From a virus: DNA of 64,000 nucleotides. The stretch spans positions 252,095 to 316,094 of the IMG/VR virus record IMGVR_UViG_3300017917_003143, one strand, 5' to 3'. Below the pieces are notes generated by a model. That model was not told the DNA's origin, did no database searches, and was given only the letters and a program-made list of their open reading frames with translations. Position numbers and translations under genes: made by a program. Positions 12,301-20,846 of this stretch are shown here, in pieces. Each line of letters starts with the position of its first letter. Position 1 is the first letter of the stretch.

Positions 12301-12791
12301 AAGGCAGAGTTAATGATGACTGTGAACTGTTCTTGCCAGTTTGGATTGGTAGTATCATTCCAGTTCACTGTGACACCACTAAGGTTTACTCCGTTGTAGT
12401 CGATCACGTTTTCTGTGGTAGAAACGTTGAACACTTTGAGATAGCCTTGTGCTTCTTGATTTCGTTTGGGAGTATAGCTGACAAGGTTGGCCAGCTTGAC
12501 CACTGAATCGCGTCGTTCGGCTGTGTCTAAAAAGTTTTCGCGGATGTTTAAATCGTTGCGGAAGGCCAATGCTTGGCCCATGAACGCCATGACGTCGAGC
12601 AGAGCAACAAACTCTGACGACTCAATGTAGTCATTGAAATTTTCTGGATAATAGATGCGAATGTAGTCAATGAAACTCTTGCGTAGGGTTTCAAAATCGT
12701 AACTTTGGAAATCCGCTTCACGATAAGTCGTGTAGATGCGTTTCCAATCCTCTACTCCAAATATCGCGGTCTGTCGTGTAGTTTTAGCCAT
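9384..12791 (-). CDS. gp6: Baseplate wedge protein gp6
   Basis: At 1135 residues this is longer than T4 gp6 (about 660). Residues 20-110 read like the conserved N-terminus of the gp6/baseplate J family: a phrase of the type FIDYIRIYYPENFNDYIES, then LLDVMAFMGQALAFRNDLN and NFLDTAERR. gp6 dimers form the inner ring that joins the wedges around the hub and carry the conformational change at contraction. It follows gp25 directly, as in T4. A clear ribosome site (GGAAGG, minus strand) precedes the ATG, and a late promoter core lies 17 bases upstream of the start. The extra 450 or so residues, rich in beta-strand-like segments, are probably insertions exposed on the baseplate. Identification rests on the N-terminal motif plus gene order. 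Confidence 0.85.
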   Translation of the reverse strand: MAKTTRQTAIFGVEDWKRIYTTYREADFQSYDFETLRKSFIDYIRIYYPENFNDYIESSEFVALLDVMAFMGQALAFRNDLNIRENFLDTAERRDSVVKLANLVSYTPKRNQEAQGYLKVFNVSTTENVIDYNGVNLSGVTVNWNDTTNPNWQEQFTVIINSALVDSQRFGKPGSTKNILGIETQEYSINLVPGYLPVVPFSATVDGSSMTFEAVSSTTQDADFVYEPSPRPSGIFNVMYRNDRLGFASPNTGFFFYFKQGTLQNQDFNLGERISNRVVNVNIEGINEDDVWLYQLDDIGNIQYEWDKVPNLYSAAVEQLAPDARKFFSVTSRTNDQINLNFGDGVFTEIPVGTFRTYVRASNGLQYIINPEEMQAIQISIGYISRTGKLETITFTCGLSQPVSNAASRENIADIKQRAPARYYTQNRMVNGEDYNNFPYTLFGTIIKSKAVNRSSIGTSRYLDLVDITGKYSSTNIFASDGLIYENTASPSFTFTFIDKNDIANVIANEVEPVLASRGMLEFYYQNFLRPNLIPIGIEWIQSTTAANETTGYFQFIASQAPAPIGPQTSDNKKYMSEGSLIKFVPPAGYYFDQNNRLKLGLPTLPNDKVVLWATISNLVLDGTNFGNGNFANGIGPVTLNNFIPTDAIPVQVIPTFVTDLPTSVEQTMTDQIELYRNFGLGYNNLTGEWYVITAQNLDPATTFSLAYQQDQSGQGLDNSWLVAFETDGVTYTVTYRALQRFWASLLQTRFFYDGTQQVYDPRTGTVINDFINCLKTNNLPDTSLPQNSDIIMDIIGQPIQSDGFVDDFQVQISFKDFDNDGVADDPDYFETLVAPEINPTSKYVFFQQTVDFDNLERFLPLAEGTVISQYATKDQIELIKAEYGDGQYFYATDELVFYELNIAFNGVRTLNQVTGLIAKTGRQGLYFQYRHNAPLSRRIDPGSSNIIDIYLVTTAYYNSYQNYIKDSTGTVPEPEPPTIDELTTSYNSLQQYKMISDNVILNSVVFKPLFGVKAAPELRATLKVVRSANSVISVSEIKSRMVAAINEYFTIDKWDFGLTFYFSELAAYLHKELGDIISTVVLVPQDPLKSFGDLYEIRCSADEIFVNAATVNDIEVIDALTASELRTAPNSGVI

Positions 12792-12807
12792 AATACCTTC
12801 CGTGAAG

Positions 12808-12814
12808 TATTTAT
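12808..12814 (-). promoter_or_regulatory. Late promoter core ATAAATA for gp6
   Basis: Minus strand reads ACCATAAATACTT, matching the T4 late -10 element TATAAATA. It sits between the gp25 stop and the gp6 ATG, leaving a leader of about 10-12 bases that includes the GGAAGG ribosome site. Confidence 0.65.
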
Positions 12815-12835
12815 GGTTTGAATAAACTGGTCAGT

Positions 12836-13210
12836 TTATACGTAGGAAGCAGTGCGTGTCTGCTGATCGAAAAACACACTCAATCGTTCGGCATTGGTGC
12901 CTTGTACTGTTTGTATTTCCAGTTCAACCAAGATGCCGTTAATCTGTGGATATGCTGTGGCATCTGACAGATAGATCCTAGGGTCTTGCCCAACAATGCG
13001 TTGCATTTCTTGTATGATGAGCTCTGCTGTTTGTTCTGTCTGTGGTTCAAAAATCAAGTTCCACATAGTGGTGCCCACATCTGGACGACCCACTTTTTCA
13101 CCTTGACGTATATTGAAGTAATTCAAAAGGTCACGCTTGATCAATGCAAAGTCTGTGAGCACAAACTTTTTATATTGGTTAATAGTATTGAATCCAATGA
13201 ATGTAGGCAT
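12836..13210 (-). CDS. gp25: Baseplate wedge protein gp25
   Basis: A 124-residue protein of the GPW/gp25 family, which shares a fold with T4 gp25 and the TssE protein of type VI secretion and helps initiate sheath polymerisation at the baseplate. The family core is visible: ALIKRDLLNYFNIRQGEKVG, then RPDVGTTMWNLIFEP, with the FEP triplet in the position of the conserved EPR-like motif. Length agrees with T4 gp25 (132). The gene lies between the gp5-like spike and gp6, the same order as in T4. There is no Shine-Dalgarno sequence: the late promoter core TAAATA ends only seven bases before the ATG, so a leaderless or near-leaderless message is predicted. Confidence 0.9.
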   Translation of the reverse strand: MPTFIGFNTINQYKKFVLTDFALIKRDLLNYFNIRQGEKVGRPDVGTTMWNLIFEPQTEQTAELIIQEMQRIVGQDPRIYLSDATAYPQINGILVELEIQTVQGTNAERLSVFFDQQTRTASYV

Positions 13211-13217
13211 AGTATAC

Positions 13218-13224
13218 TATTTAA
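13218..13224 (-). promoter_or_regulatory. Late promoter core TTAAATA abutting gp25
   Basis: Minus strand reads CTTAAATAGTATACTATG. The core overlaps the stop codon of the upstream 780-residue gene and ends seven bases before the gp25 ATG, predicting a 5' leader of about two bases at most. Confidence 0.6.
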
Positions 13225-15563
13225 GCCGTTTGTATCGGAGGTAATGGGGGTAATCCGCGGCGTCTGCGTTCAGCATTTACACGGGCCAGCACTATTTCGT
13301 CGTCGCCTGAATAAGTGAGTTGAGCATCCGTTGTTCCTGCATAAAGACTGGATTCGTTGGAAAATCCAGGAACTGGAATCTTAGCATTGCCAATTATAGA
13401 GCTCACAGCACTGTCGATGCTACCACGATTGACAGTATTAGTCGAGCCTGGCGGCACTGTGCTGTATCCTTTGATAGCTTCGCTGATTTTTTGATTGGCC
13501 AGGCTCACTGCAAATTGTCCGCCGCGGACCAGTTTGTTAATGCTGTCAACCAGTGTATTATTACCAATCGTTCCTTTGATCCATGAGTTTATTGTTTCTG
13601 GTCCATATTTTGACCCAGCTTGTACCAAACCTGCCAACTTGACTGGATCTTCTTGCCCTGTGACCACACCTGCTGATCTTAGATTCTGCAAAGATGCTTG
13701 GTACAGATCTGATTGCACAGCATCCTGGAGATTGGGATCAGATAATAGTGCTGTGGCGCTGGTGACTCCTGCTTGTCCAGTCCAAACACTAGGACTCGAA
13801 AGTATATCTGTGGTAGTTGCTGTACCATCAGTCAAGTAAAATTCCACAGTGCCTGGTTTGAGATATCCAGCATCCTCCAGCTGTTGGGGAGTCAACCCAT
13901 ATTTTCCCACACCGTATTCGTCGCTGATTTCAAAAAAGTCTTGCGGTACGTCTCGGCTGGCCTGGGCCAACATGCCAGTGACTTGATCTGGTTCAATACT
14001 ACCAACACTGATCGTAGCCGGAGCTTGATTTTCGTAATCTTCTGCAGATATCGCATCAAACTCAGTGTCTTGTATCTTTTCTAATCTGTCTGTGATTTCT
14101 GCTGATGTTGGTACTTCACCACCTGAGGCTTGCAATTCTGTTGTGGCTGTTACTCCGCGACCATGGAAAGGATAAGGTTCATGTGTGGGAGCCCGAGTCA
14201 CGATAGTTTGTAGTGCGCCTGACTGCGACACCCATCCACGATTTGGTTCAAATTTAGTGTCGGGTAGATTTTGTTTGACTATCTCTGATGGCTTTGGAAC
14301 ATCGGGTGCATCGCCGCTGTTGAGAGCTATACAACCTGCTGATAATACCATATTGCTGCCACCATTCCATGTGCCGCTCTTTGTGGCTTTGAGGCTCAGT
14401 GAGCCATCGCTTTTGACTCCCAAGAAAGAATCGCTGTACAACAGCATGGCTTTTTTGGCATTGGCCTGGATGAGGTTTCCTTCTAACGTCAATGCTTGTT
14501 CGCCTCTGATGTTGATTAACCCTTTGGCATTCATGTTGATACTACGATCAGCATGTAAATTTATGTCGCCTTGGCTCCGCAAGTTGATTGAGTTGGTAGC
14601 ATAAACATCCACTGTTCCTTGGCTGCCAAATTCCAACCAAGTCTGTCCATTGGCATGTGTGATATAAAAGCAATCACCAGAGTCGCTCATAGTGATCTGA
14701 TGACCTTTAGCTGTGCGGATACGCACCAACTGGTCTGATCCAACAAGATCACCGTCGTCCATGACAAAACTATGTCCACCACGACGTGCTATCACTGTGG
14801 CATCTTGAGGTTGTACCGCGCCTGCTTCAAGTCGCTGTTTGATATCTTGTTCGCTGAGTCCACCAAGGTAGATGGGACGTCCAGGTGTGCTGATACCGTA
14901 AACTGCACTGGGGCTTTCTCGCTGTGCGTTTGATCCTATGGGTCCACGCACTGGATCATTGATCAATCCTTGCTGTAACAGTATGGCAGCCACGACGCTG
15001 TGTACCGGTTTAGTTTGATTGTAAAATTGAGGATTCTCATCCAGTGCTTTGTTGTTGATATTGAGCTCAACCACTGGCAACTGGGTGCTGTTCTGGAAAT
15101 ATTGGCTCTGGCTGTTGTTATCCAGTTTGAATTTCTTGCTGGCGCCAATGGCCGGAAGCATGTGATTGAGTGCTGGCTCAACTATGGCTCCTAGATAGTA
15201 TCCATAGTTGGAGTCGCCAGACGCAAAGAAACAAATAAGATTGGTACCAATGTCCGGCGGTGTAAACCACATACCATAGCTTTGTCTGTTGTTTACATAA
15301 CCACCTTCACCAGTTTGCTGATCCACTGGTGGATTGGTTGTTCCATAAAAGGGTGATACTGGTGTTACGGTGCGCCACAAGTCAGGATTGTCCTTGTCTG
15401 GACCAGCAAAATCTTCAATCCAAACTTTGACTCGACCACCGCGTATGTTGTCAACTACTTGTCGTACTTCGCCTACATACATGCCCACCTGGGTGGGAGC
15501 ATTGCCTCGATCTAATTTATAGGCACCTGGTATGCCCGAAGTTCGTTGATTAAATTCTGCCAT
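13221..15563 (-). CDS. gp5: gp5-like baseplate hub spike protein without lysozyme domain
   Basis: A 780-residue protein. Residues 20-140 look like the gp5 N-terminal OB-fold (VGMYVGEVRQVVDNIRGGRV, then KVWIEDFAG and a run of aromatic-rich strands ending in GYYLGAIVEP). Residues 300-400 are the short-period beta-helix typical of gp5/VgrG spikes (SINLRSQGDINLHADRSINM and following repeats). T4 gp5 has a lysozyme domain between these two parts. None is recognisable here, and the gene at 27841 carries a muramidase domain instead. The long C-terminal part (400-780) is low in motifs and ends in a basic DEIVLARVNAERRRRG tail. The start at 15563 has no obvious ribosome site. Function (membrane-piercing spike on the hub) is inferred from family and position before gp25. 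Confidence 0.8.
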   Translation of the reverse strand: MAEFNQRTSGIPGAYKLDRGNAPTQVGMYVGEVRQVVDNIRGGRVKVWIEDFAGPDKDNPDLWRTVTPVSPFYGTTNPPVDQQTGEGGYVNNRQSYGMWFTPPDIGTNLICFFASGDSNYGYYLGAIVEPALNHMLPAIGASKKFKLDNNSQSQYFQNSTQLPVVELNINNKALDENPQFYNQTKPVHSVVAAILLQQGLINDPVRGPIGSNAQRESPSAVYGISTPGRPIYLGGLSEQDIKQRLEAGAVQPQDATVIARRGGHSFVMDDGDLVGSDQLVRIRTAKGHQITMSDSGDCFYITHANGQTWLEFGSQGTVDVYATNSINLRSQGDINLHADRSINMNAKGLINIRGEQALTLEGNLIQANAKKAMLLYSDSFLGVKSDGSLSLKATKSGTWNGGSNMVLSAGCIALNSGDAPDVPKPSEIVKQNLPDTKFEPNRGWVSQSGALQTIVTRAPTHEPYPFHGRGVTATTELQASGGEVPTSAEITDRLEKIQDTEFDAISAEDYENQAPATISVGSIEPDQVTGMLAQASRDVPQDFFEISDEYGVGKYGLTPQQLEDAGYLKPGTVEFYLTDGTATTTDILSSPSVWTGQAGVTSATALLSDPNLQDAVQSDLYQASLQNLRSAGVVTGQEDPVKLAGLVQAGSKYGPETINSWIKGTIGNNTLVDSINKLVRGGQFAVSLANQKISEAIKGYSTVPPGSTNTVNRGSIDSAVSSIIGNAKIPVPGFSNESSLYAGTTDAQLTYSGDDEIVLARVNAERRRRGLPPLPPIQTA

Positions 15564-15585
15564 AGTCGTCTACTTATTTGCTGTG

Positions 15586-18500
15586 TTAGAACCCTGTACT
15601 ATTACCTAAAATGTCAACTGCCGGTGCCGCATCATCGCTCACTACTCTGGCTCCTGCTTTTGGTCTCGGTTGGGCGGAGTTAGTTCCGGTTGCCGCATTT
15701 AAAATTGATTCAGGAATCGTTGTTCCATATGGATCGTTGTAGGGTGGGGCTGGCAGAGTGTCTGTAGCTTGAGGCGATCCAACTGTGTTTCCTGATCTAT
15801 TAGCAGTTGGACCACTTGGAGTTTCTGTGCCAGAATTATTAGATTGCTGTACTTGTGCCACTGTAGATCCGGGCAATTTGCCCACAGTGGCTGCGGTGAG
15901 GTCGGCTGGTTCAATGAGAGGTCTTACTGTGCCCGAAATACGTTGAATAAATCTTCCGCCCTTGAAACTACTGACCACTGTTTGTGCGGCATACACGATG
16001 CTCTGTGATGCCAAATTGTTTTCGCCAGTGGCTTGACTGTAAGCTGTGTTGTTGGCATTGACTTCGGCTAGGCCAGTGGTTAGGTTATAATCAGCTACTG
16101 GATTAAATCTAACTTCATAGAGAACTTCGCTGGCATCAGTGTTGACCGATCCATCAGGCATGAAAGGTTTTAAATCAATGTTTAAATTGTAAAAGGCCTC
16201 TGTTTGTTGTAGCCAATCAGGATCACCAATGATGGTCAGTGTAGATTTTTCAACATCGCTATCGGTGTACAAGCGTTCAGATAGTTGAGCTGCCGGTGAA
16301 GTGGTGTTGCCTGGGCCGCCAGTACCTTCTGCGTTGGGCTTGTTTTGGAAATAGAATCTCTCATACAGTCGACCGCTGGACAGCTGATTGATTGGCTCAA
16401 TTTGATTGCCTTGTCCGCTACCAAAAGTAGTCACGTACTGATAGTTGACATTGATGTCAAAATCCAAGACTTCAGAGTTTTGTCCTGTGAACCAATAGTT
16501 ATAGAGCTTGTGTGTTCCGCGATACTTGGCATTAGGGAACGTGGGCACTAGAGGTGTATTGATCTGGTAACGGCTCACTGTGTAAGTGGTCTTGTAAGCT
16601 ATGGCTCGACGTTTTCTATCATACCCTAAAGGTGACACCCTACTGCGTATCTTGAACCACTGCACTGTGCTCACAGGACTTTGAGATCTTGGTTTAAGAG
16701 TGGTTTCATCAAATACAACGTTTTGCTGGCTGGTGATATAACTGCTGTTTCGCATGACCAGATCAATCAACTGTACGATCTGAGTACCTCGAGTCACTGA
16801 CCAATTCTTGCTTTCGTTGTCGTATCTTATTCTTCCGGGCAACAGAGTTTCGGCTGCTGTGGTAGCCACTGGCATGGTAGAACGACCTTTGTCTTGTTTG
16901 CCTGGGCGAGATATCTTGGCGTCTTTTAACCCAGGAACATTTTCCAATATGATTTCATATTGATCCGCTATCTCATATCCTTCTTTGTTCTTTAGGTCTA
17001 ACTGCCATTGATTCAATGCTTCACACAGACCCTGTGTGTAAGTTTTACGTATTGATAGATCCGATGCTTTGGCCGGAGCCTGGCTGGAACTTTCTAAATC
17101 TCTCACAGCATCCTGGTCATTGCGAACCTGTTGTGTGTTAGTGTTGCCTAAAACTGCTTTGCCGTTGAGCAAGGTCTGCACATCTGGTGCATTGAGCTCA
17201 AAGTCAAAAGGTATGGTAGCCATTATTTGATTGTAAGCAATATTGGTATGGCTTACCGTGGCATCCACACGGTATTCTGTATTTCTTCCGGCAATCTTGT
17301 AAGTGATATTGTTGATCTGGAACGGATACCATTTTTCAACTACGCTGTTGGTATCGCTACCTACTTCTTTGATACCCAGCTGACTGCCATTGACAAGATT
17401 ACCAGTAGAATCATATCCATAAAAACGTATGACCATCAAGAAGTTGGCCACTGCTTCGCTCACAGTAGTCTGTCCAGTGCGGGCCAGGTGTTCTTTGACA
17501 GCATACCGCAGGCGATTGATGAAAGTAATGCCGTTGGGTTCTAGCACTGTAAACTTCATGTTCAATCCATTGTGCGCTCGCATACCACCCTGTGTACCTA
17601 CTGTGGCTTCTATGGTCAGGTCGTCTAGGAAGAAATCAACATCAAACCACTTGTTGCGCTGTCCTATACCAAACCCCAGGCCTTTGTCTATGCCACCACT
17701 CTGTATGATCAACTGTTGTGTGGGCAATACTTTTTTCTGTGTAGCCAGCATGGTCTTGAATTCATTGTCATCCATGATATAGATGCTGACGGTGTAATTC
17801 ATTGACGCCAACTTAGACAGCGGGTTAGCCGTAGGAATTATCCTTGACAAGAATTCTGGAGCAATCGCTGGTCGTTGGCCATCGGCTATGCCGCCACCAT
17901 TGGTGTCTGCTATTGATGTCTGCGTATTGTCGTCCGAAGGCGAAATAGTAGGACCTTGTGTCTGTGCCAAGCTCCTAGTTACTCTACCGCCGCCCACTGT
18001 AGACACACCATCAACTAGACCAATGTCTTCAACATTGAGTAATTGAGGTTCGACTGCATTGGTTTCTGATGACACTCTAGTGTCAACATCAATTAAATTA
18101 CCGTCATCATCAAATGTCTGCAAGGGGCCTGGAGGATTTTCAACCAACGCATCATCGGCCCTGGCCTGCTGTGCTTGTATGACTTCTTCACCCGACGACG
18201 ATGCCGCAGGTCTTACGGTGTTGTATTCCTGATCGTAACGCACAGTATCTAATGTACGGATCAAGGTTGTTGATGTTTGCCTTGCCGAGTCAATACCTCT
18301 AGCGATATCCTGGGATCTGGCTGTTAAAGAACGTGTGGCTTCTATTTCTGGCGATATCACTGACTGTGCTGCCATGTCGTTGATTTCTGTTTGCGCATTT
18401 CCATTGCTGGTAGTGGCTAATCCCAAATAAGTGTTGACTTGACCGTACAGCGTTTCAGCTCGTTGCACTTGTTTTGTAGCCACGGCCGCGCCCATGGTGC

Positions 18501-18591
18501 CAATCAATCTATTGGCAGTATCGAGTTGTTTTTCTGCTTGGTTGAGATAAGTCAGTGCTTGCGACTGGCTTTGTATAAATGTGGCTGCCAT
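15586..18591 (-). CDS. Large baseplate protein, T4 equivalent not assigned
   Basis: A 1001-residue protein between gp53 and the gp5-like spike, beginning four bases after the gp53 stop, so part of the same baseplate transcript and probably translationally coupled. Residues 1-130 are helical and coiled-coil-like (QAEKQLDTANRLIG and similar). Residues about 265-490 form a conserved-looking beta-rich domain (VDFFLDDLTIEATVGTQGG, then KFTVLEPNGITFINRLRYAV). A second such region lies around 690-740 (YNYWFTGQNSEVLDFDINVN). The C-terminal 110 residues are rich in Pro, Thr, Ser and Gly and probably disordered. I do not recognise a T4 counterpart. Position suggests a hub, tube-initiation or central-spike partner (the roles of gp27, gp48 or gp54). 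Confidence 0.6.
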   Translation of the reverse strand: MAATFIQSQSQALTYLNQAEKQLDTANRLIGTMGAAVATKQVQRAETLYGQVNTYLGLATTSNGNAQTEINDMAAQSVISPEIEATRSLTARSQDIARGIDSARQTSTTLIRTLDTVRYDQEYNTVRPAASSSGEEVIQAQQARADDALVENPPGPLQTFDDDGNLIDVDTRVSSETNAVEPQLLNVEDIGLVDGVSTVGGGRVTRSLAQTQGPTISPSDDNTQTSIADTNGGGIADGQRPAIAPEFLSRIIPTANPLSKLASMNYTVSIYIMDDNEFKTMLATQKKVLPTQQLIIQSGGIDKGLGFGIGQRNKWFDVDFFLDDLTIEATVGTQGGMRAHNGLNMKFTVLEPNGITFINRLRYAVKEHLARTGQTTVSEAVANFLMVIRFYGYDSTGNLVNGSQLGIKEVGSDTNSVVEKWYPFQINNITYKIAGRNTEYRVDATVSHTNIAYNQIMATIPFDFELNAPDVQTLLNGKAVLGNTNTQQVRNDQDAVRDLESSSQAPAKASDLSIRKTYTQGLCEALNQWQLDLKNKEGYEIADQYEIILENVPGLKDAKISRPGKQDKGRSTMPVATTAAETLLPGRIRYDNESKNWSVTRGTQIVQLIDLVMRNSSYITSQQNVVFDETTLKPRSQSPVSTVQWFKIRSRVSPLGYDRKRRAIAYKTTYTVSRYQINTPLVPTFPNAKYRGTHKLYNYWFTGQNSEVLDFDINVNYQYVTTFGSGQGNQIEPINQLSSGRLYERFYFQNKPNAEGTGGPGNTTSPAAQLSERLYTDSDVEKSTLTIIGDPDWLQQTEAFYNLNIDLKPFMPDGSVNTDASEVLYEVRFNPVADYNLTTGLAEVNANNTAYSQATGENNLASQSIVYAAQTVVSSFKGGRFIQRISGTVRPLIEPADLTAATVGKLPGSTVAQVQQSNNSGTETPSGPTANRSGNTVGSPQATDTLPAPPYNDPYGTTIPESILNAATGTNSAQPRPKAGARVVSDDAAPAVDILGNSTGF

Positions 18592-18594
18592 GCG

Positions 18595-18897
18595 TTAGAA
18601 TCCCAAGGCGGCTTTGAGTGTGTCAATTTTTGGAATGTAAATCTGGACACCTTCTCGGAAATCGCCCAGGGGATCAGTCAAAGTATTTGGATTGCGTTGG
18701 GCAAACACCCACCACAGTCCAGCATCGCCATACAAGTCATACGCCAGCAAATCTGGGCGCAAATTGTAGGTGGCATTGATTTTGAACAGTATGTCATCGA
18801 CCTGGCGAGGTATAGGGCGATTGGTCATGAACCCAAGATAGATATTGTTTACCTTGGGTGTTGAAAAATATGGGCTCGTAGGAACATACACAGACAT
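18595..18897 (-). CDS. gp53: Baseplate wedge protein gp53
   Basis: A 100-residue protein. The central motif INATYNLRPDLLAYDLYGDA, followed by GLWWVFAQRNPNTLTDPLGDF and a final VQIYIPKI, is typical of gp53-type baseplate wedge proteins, whose C-terminal part resembles a LysM fold. T4 gp53 is longer (196 residues); short versions are usual in marine relatives. gp53 clamps neighbouring wedges together and binds gp6 and gp25. The ATG follows the stop of the upstream gene by one base, indicating coupled translation. Both neighbours are baseplate genes. Confidence 0.85.
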   Translation of the reverse strand: MSVYVPTSPYFSTPKVNNIYLGFMTNRPIPRQVDDILFKINATYNLRPDLLAYDLYGDAGLWWVFAQRNPNTLTDPLGDFREGVQIYIPKIDTLKAALGF

Positions 18898-18898
18898 T

Positions 18899-20731
18899 TT
18901 ACCAGAATCCTCCTCTTAGCAAGTTACCATTGGCATACTTTTCAAGGCTGAATTGTTGGCTGACCTGTGATCGTGTTGGCATTGGCAACAATGTCAGAGA
19001 TATACTCATCTTGGTAGGCACATAAGTTGGAGAGTTCAAACCAAGATTAGGTGGTGGTGGTGGTATATTAACGCCACCTTGTGGAAGATTAGCGCCACGC
19101 AGTCTGTCTATAATGTTAGTCAAACTATATGATGCTGTAGCTGATCCTGTGAGTGTGCGACGGAACATCAGCCCGTTGCCACCTTGTGTTACACCAGCCG
19201 AAGTTGACTGACGCCCACGAGAGCGTATGTAATCTACATCGCTGGGCAAGTTGTAGTTAAACTGACTGATTACACAAGGATGTTCATTAAACTGAAATTC
19301 ACCTAGTCCACTCAAAAATACCAACGGTGGCGGCGCACCTCGATCATCATCCTGCCCATAAAACATTTTAGTACATGATCTAAAAAAGTGTATCGTAGCC
19401 AAAAGATAATCGGCTTCTTTGGTATCCTGTGCAGTGAAGTCTGCTGTCAGTACGATTTCTCCGACTTTACTGCCTTTGTAAAAATATCCTCTATAGTTTG
19501 AATGTATAAGATCTGTTGGATTGTACTCTGCAGAGTAGACCATGTCTATGCGAGGAGTGTAAGGAAATATCACACCATCGGTTTCTTGCAAAGGTTGTAG
19601 TATGCCCGGAGTTTCATTTTTATAAAGATAGTAAGCATTAGGAGCCAGGCGCAATCTTACACGCCAGTCACCATCGCCTGTGGCCTTACCATTGGCCTTG
19701 CGTAGAGCAGAAACAGATGCTTGCTGTCTTGCACGATCTAATGCGGCCTGAGCCAAAGCCGCTTCTTCGATGTCTGCCTCGGTTGGTTCTCTTACAAGAT
19801 CTGAGCCTTCGGTGTCTACTTCAGTATCAATGTCTTCGGCGGCCACACGCAGACCACCTGGTGTTATAACAAAGTCAGGATTTTCTGCGTCAACGATGCG
19901 TTGACCACCTGCTGTGAATTCTACTATGCCGCCTTCGGGTATTTCTTCGGTATTGTCAATGGCCACATCTTCGGCCAGTCTACGGATTCCTGTCTCTGTT
20001 CCAACAAAACCTTGCTCGTCGACAAATTCACCGGCAGCAACTTCCAATACTCGTCCATCAGGAAAAAATACTGTCTGCGATGACACTGGCTCAGGCACTA
20101 AAGTTAAGTCTGAGTTAGATGGTACTGCCACTGTGTCTAACGTGGCCAACGGATCTCCAGTGTTGGTAGAAGCGGCATCATCATTGATCACAGAAGGTTG
20201 CACAGTTACCGCGCCATTTACTGCTGTTCCAGGTGGGCCCGACGGAACCTGAGGATTTGGAGGGTTGCCTGCGGCAGCTGGTGCTGTGACCAACTGAGGA
20301 GGTGGCGGATTCGTCCTGTTTCCGTAAAAATCTTTATACAGCGGATCCTTGCTATAATCGATTGTGGCAGCAGGACCTTGGGAATTTATTCTTCTTACTA
20401 ATGCTTCTTGTTCTTCTGGAGTAAGGCTTCTGGTCCCAGTGTAAGTCACTCCAGAAGGACTCACTGGTTGTAATTCTGTTGGTTGTATGTTGGTTTGTGG
20501 GGTCACTGGGCTGGTTGTCGCACCGGTCGACGGTGTTGTTTGTATACCGCCGCTTAGATTAAAATCTTCTGCGCGAGCACGTGCCAATGCCGCAGGCGAA
20601 TCATTGCCGCTTTTAGCCACGCTGGCAGCCACAGATTCATTCTCAAAAAATCCAATGGTAACTTGCTTGTCAACATCAATGACGTTGAAGCCTTTTTCAT
20701 ATCTGTTGCGTGTGTAGGTTAAGTTGGCCAT
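18899..20731 (-). CDS. Baseplate tail-tube cap protein, gp48/gp54-like
   Basis: First gene of the minus-strand baseplate transcript, 610 residues. Residues 1-340 are low-complexity, rich in Thr, Pro, Ser, Glu and Asp, and probably disordered or extended. From about 355 it becomes a structured domain (DWRVRLRLAPNAYYLYKN, IDMVYSAEYNPTDLIHSNYR, then TADFTAQDTKEADYLLATIH and SGLGEFQFNEHPCVISQFNY). It ends in a strand-rich TKMSISLTLLPMPTRSQV and GGFW. The layout (domain with a late beta segment ending in a short aromatic tail) and the position before gp53 recall T4 gp48/gp54, which cap the hub and nucleate the tail tube. Sequence similarity by eye is weak, so this is a position-supported inference. 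Ribosome site AAGGA and a late promoter precede the ATG. Confidence 0.55.
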   Translation of the reverse strand: MANLTYTRNRYEKGFNVIDVDKQVTIGFFENESVAASVAKSGNDSPAALARARAEDFNLSGGIQTTPSTGATTSPVTPQTNIQPTELQPVSPSGVTYTGTRSLTPEEQEALVRRINSQGPAATIDYSKDPLYKDFYGNRTNPPPPQLVTAPAAAGNPPNPQVPSGPPGTAVNGAVTVQPSVINDDAASTNTGDPLATLDTVAVPSNSDLTLVPEPVSSQTVFFPDGRVLEVAAGEFVDEQGFVGTETGIRRLAEDVAIDNTEEIPEGGIVEFTAGGQRIVDAENPDFVITPGGLRVAAEDIDTEVDTEGSDLVREPTEADIEEAALAQAALDRARQQASVSALRKANGKATGDGDWRVRLRLAPNAYYLYKNETPGILQPLQETDGVIFPYTPRIDMVYSAEYNPTDLIHSNYRGYFYKGSKVGEIVLTADFTAQDTKEADYLLATIHFFRSCTKMFYGQDDDRGAPPPLVFLSGLGEFQFNEHPCVISQFNYNLPSDVDYIRSRGRQSTSAGVTQGGNGLMFRRTLTGSATASYSLTNIIDRLRGANLPQGGVNIPPPPPNLGLNSPTYVPTKMSISLTLLPMPTRSQVSQQFSLEKYANGNLLRGGFW

Positions 20732-20747
20732 GGTGAATTCCTTGTTG

Positions 20748-20754
20748 TATTTAC
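20748..20754 (-). promoter_or_regulatory. Late promoter core GTAAATA for the baseplate operon
   Basis: Minus strand reads ATCGGTAAATACAACAAGGA, ending about 16 bases before the ATG at 20731 and followed by an AAGGA ribosome site. It heads the run of baseplate genes reading leftward. Confidence 0.6.
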
Positions 20755-20791
20755 CGATGGCAAAAACGGCTAAGTTAATCCTACAAAAGGT

Positions 20792-20819
20792 TTGACGATA
20801 GGGCAGAGTGTTGTATAAT
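20792..20819 (+). promoter_or_regulatory. Sigma70-type promoter for gp55
   Basis: TTGACG (20792-20797), 16-base spacer, TATAAT (20814-20819). A near-consensus host promoter. It lies back to back with the minus-strand late promoter at 20748-20754 and drives the gene for the late sigma factor itself. Confidence 0.8.
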
Positions 20820-20846
20820 AACTACACTATAGGAGAAGTTAAACTC

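Noticed and set aside
14185-14604. Plus-strand frame of 139 codons inside the gp5-like gene
   Set aside because: It runs antisense to a clearly conserved spike domain, without ribosome site or recognisable motif.
20808-20846. Upstream extension of gp55 to a GTG at 20808
   Set aside because: The GTG lies before and within the -10 element of the promoter; AGGAG at 20831-20835 and homology of VNYLNN to T4 gp55 support the ATG at 20847.
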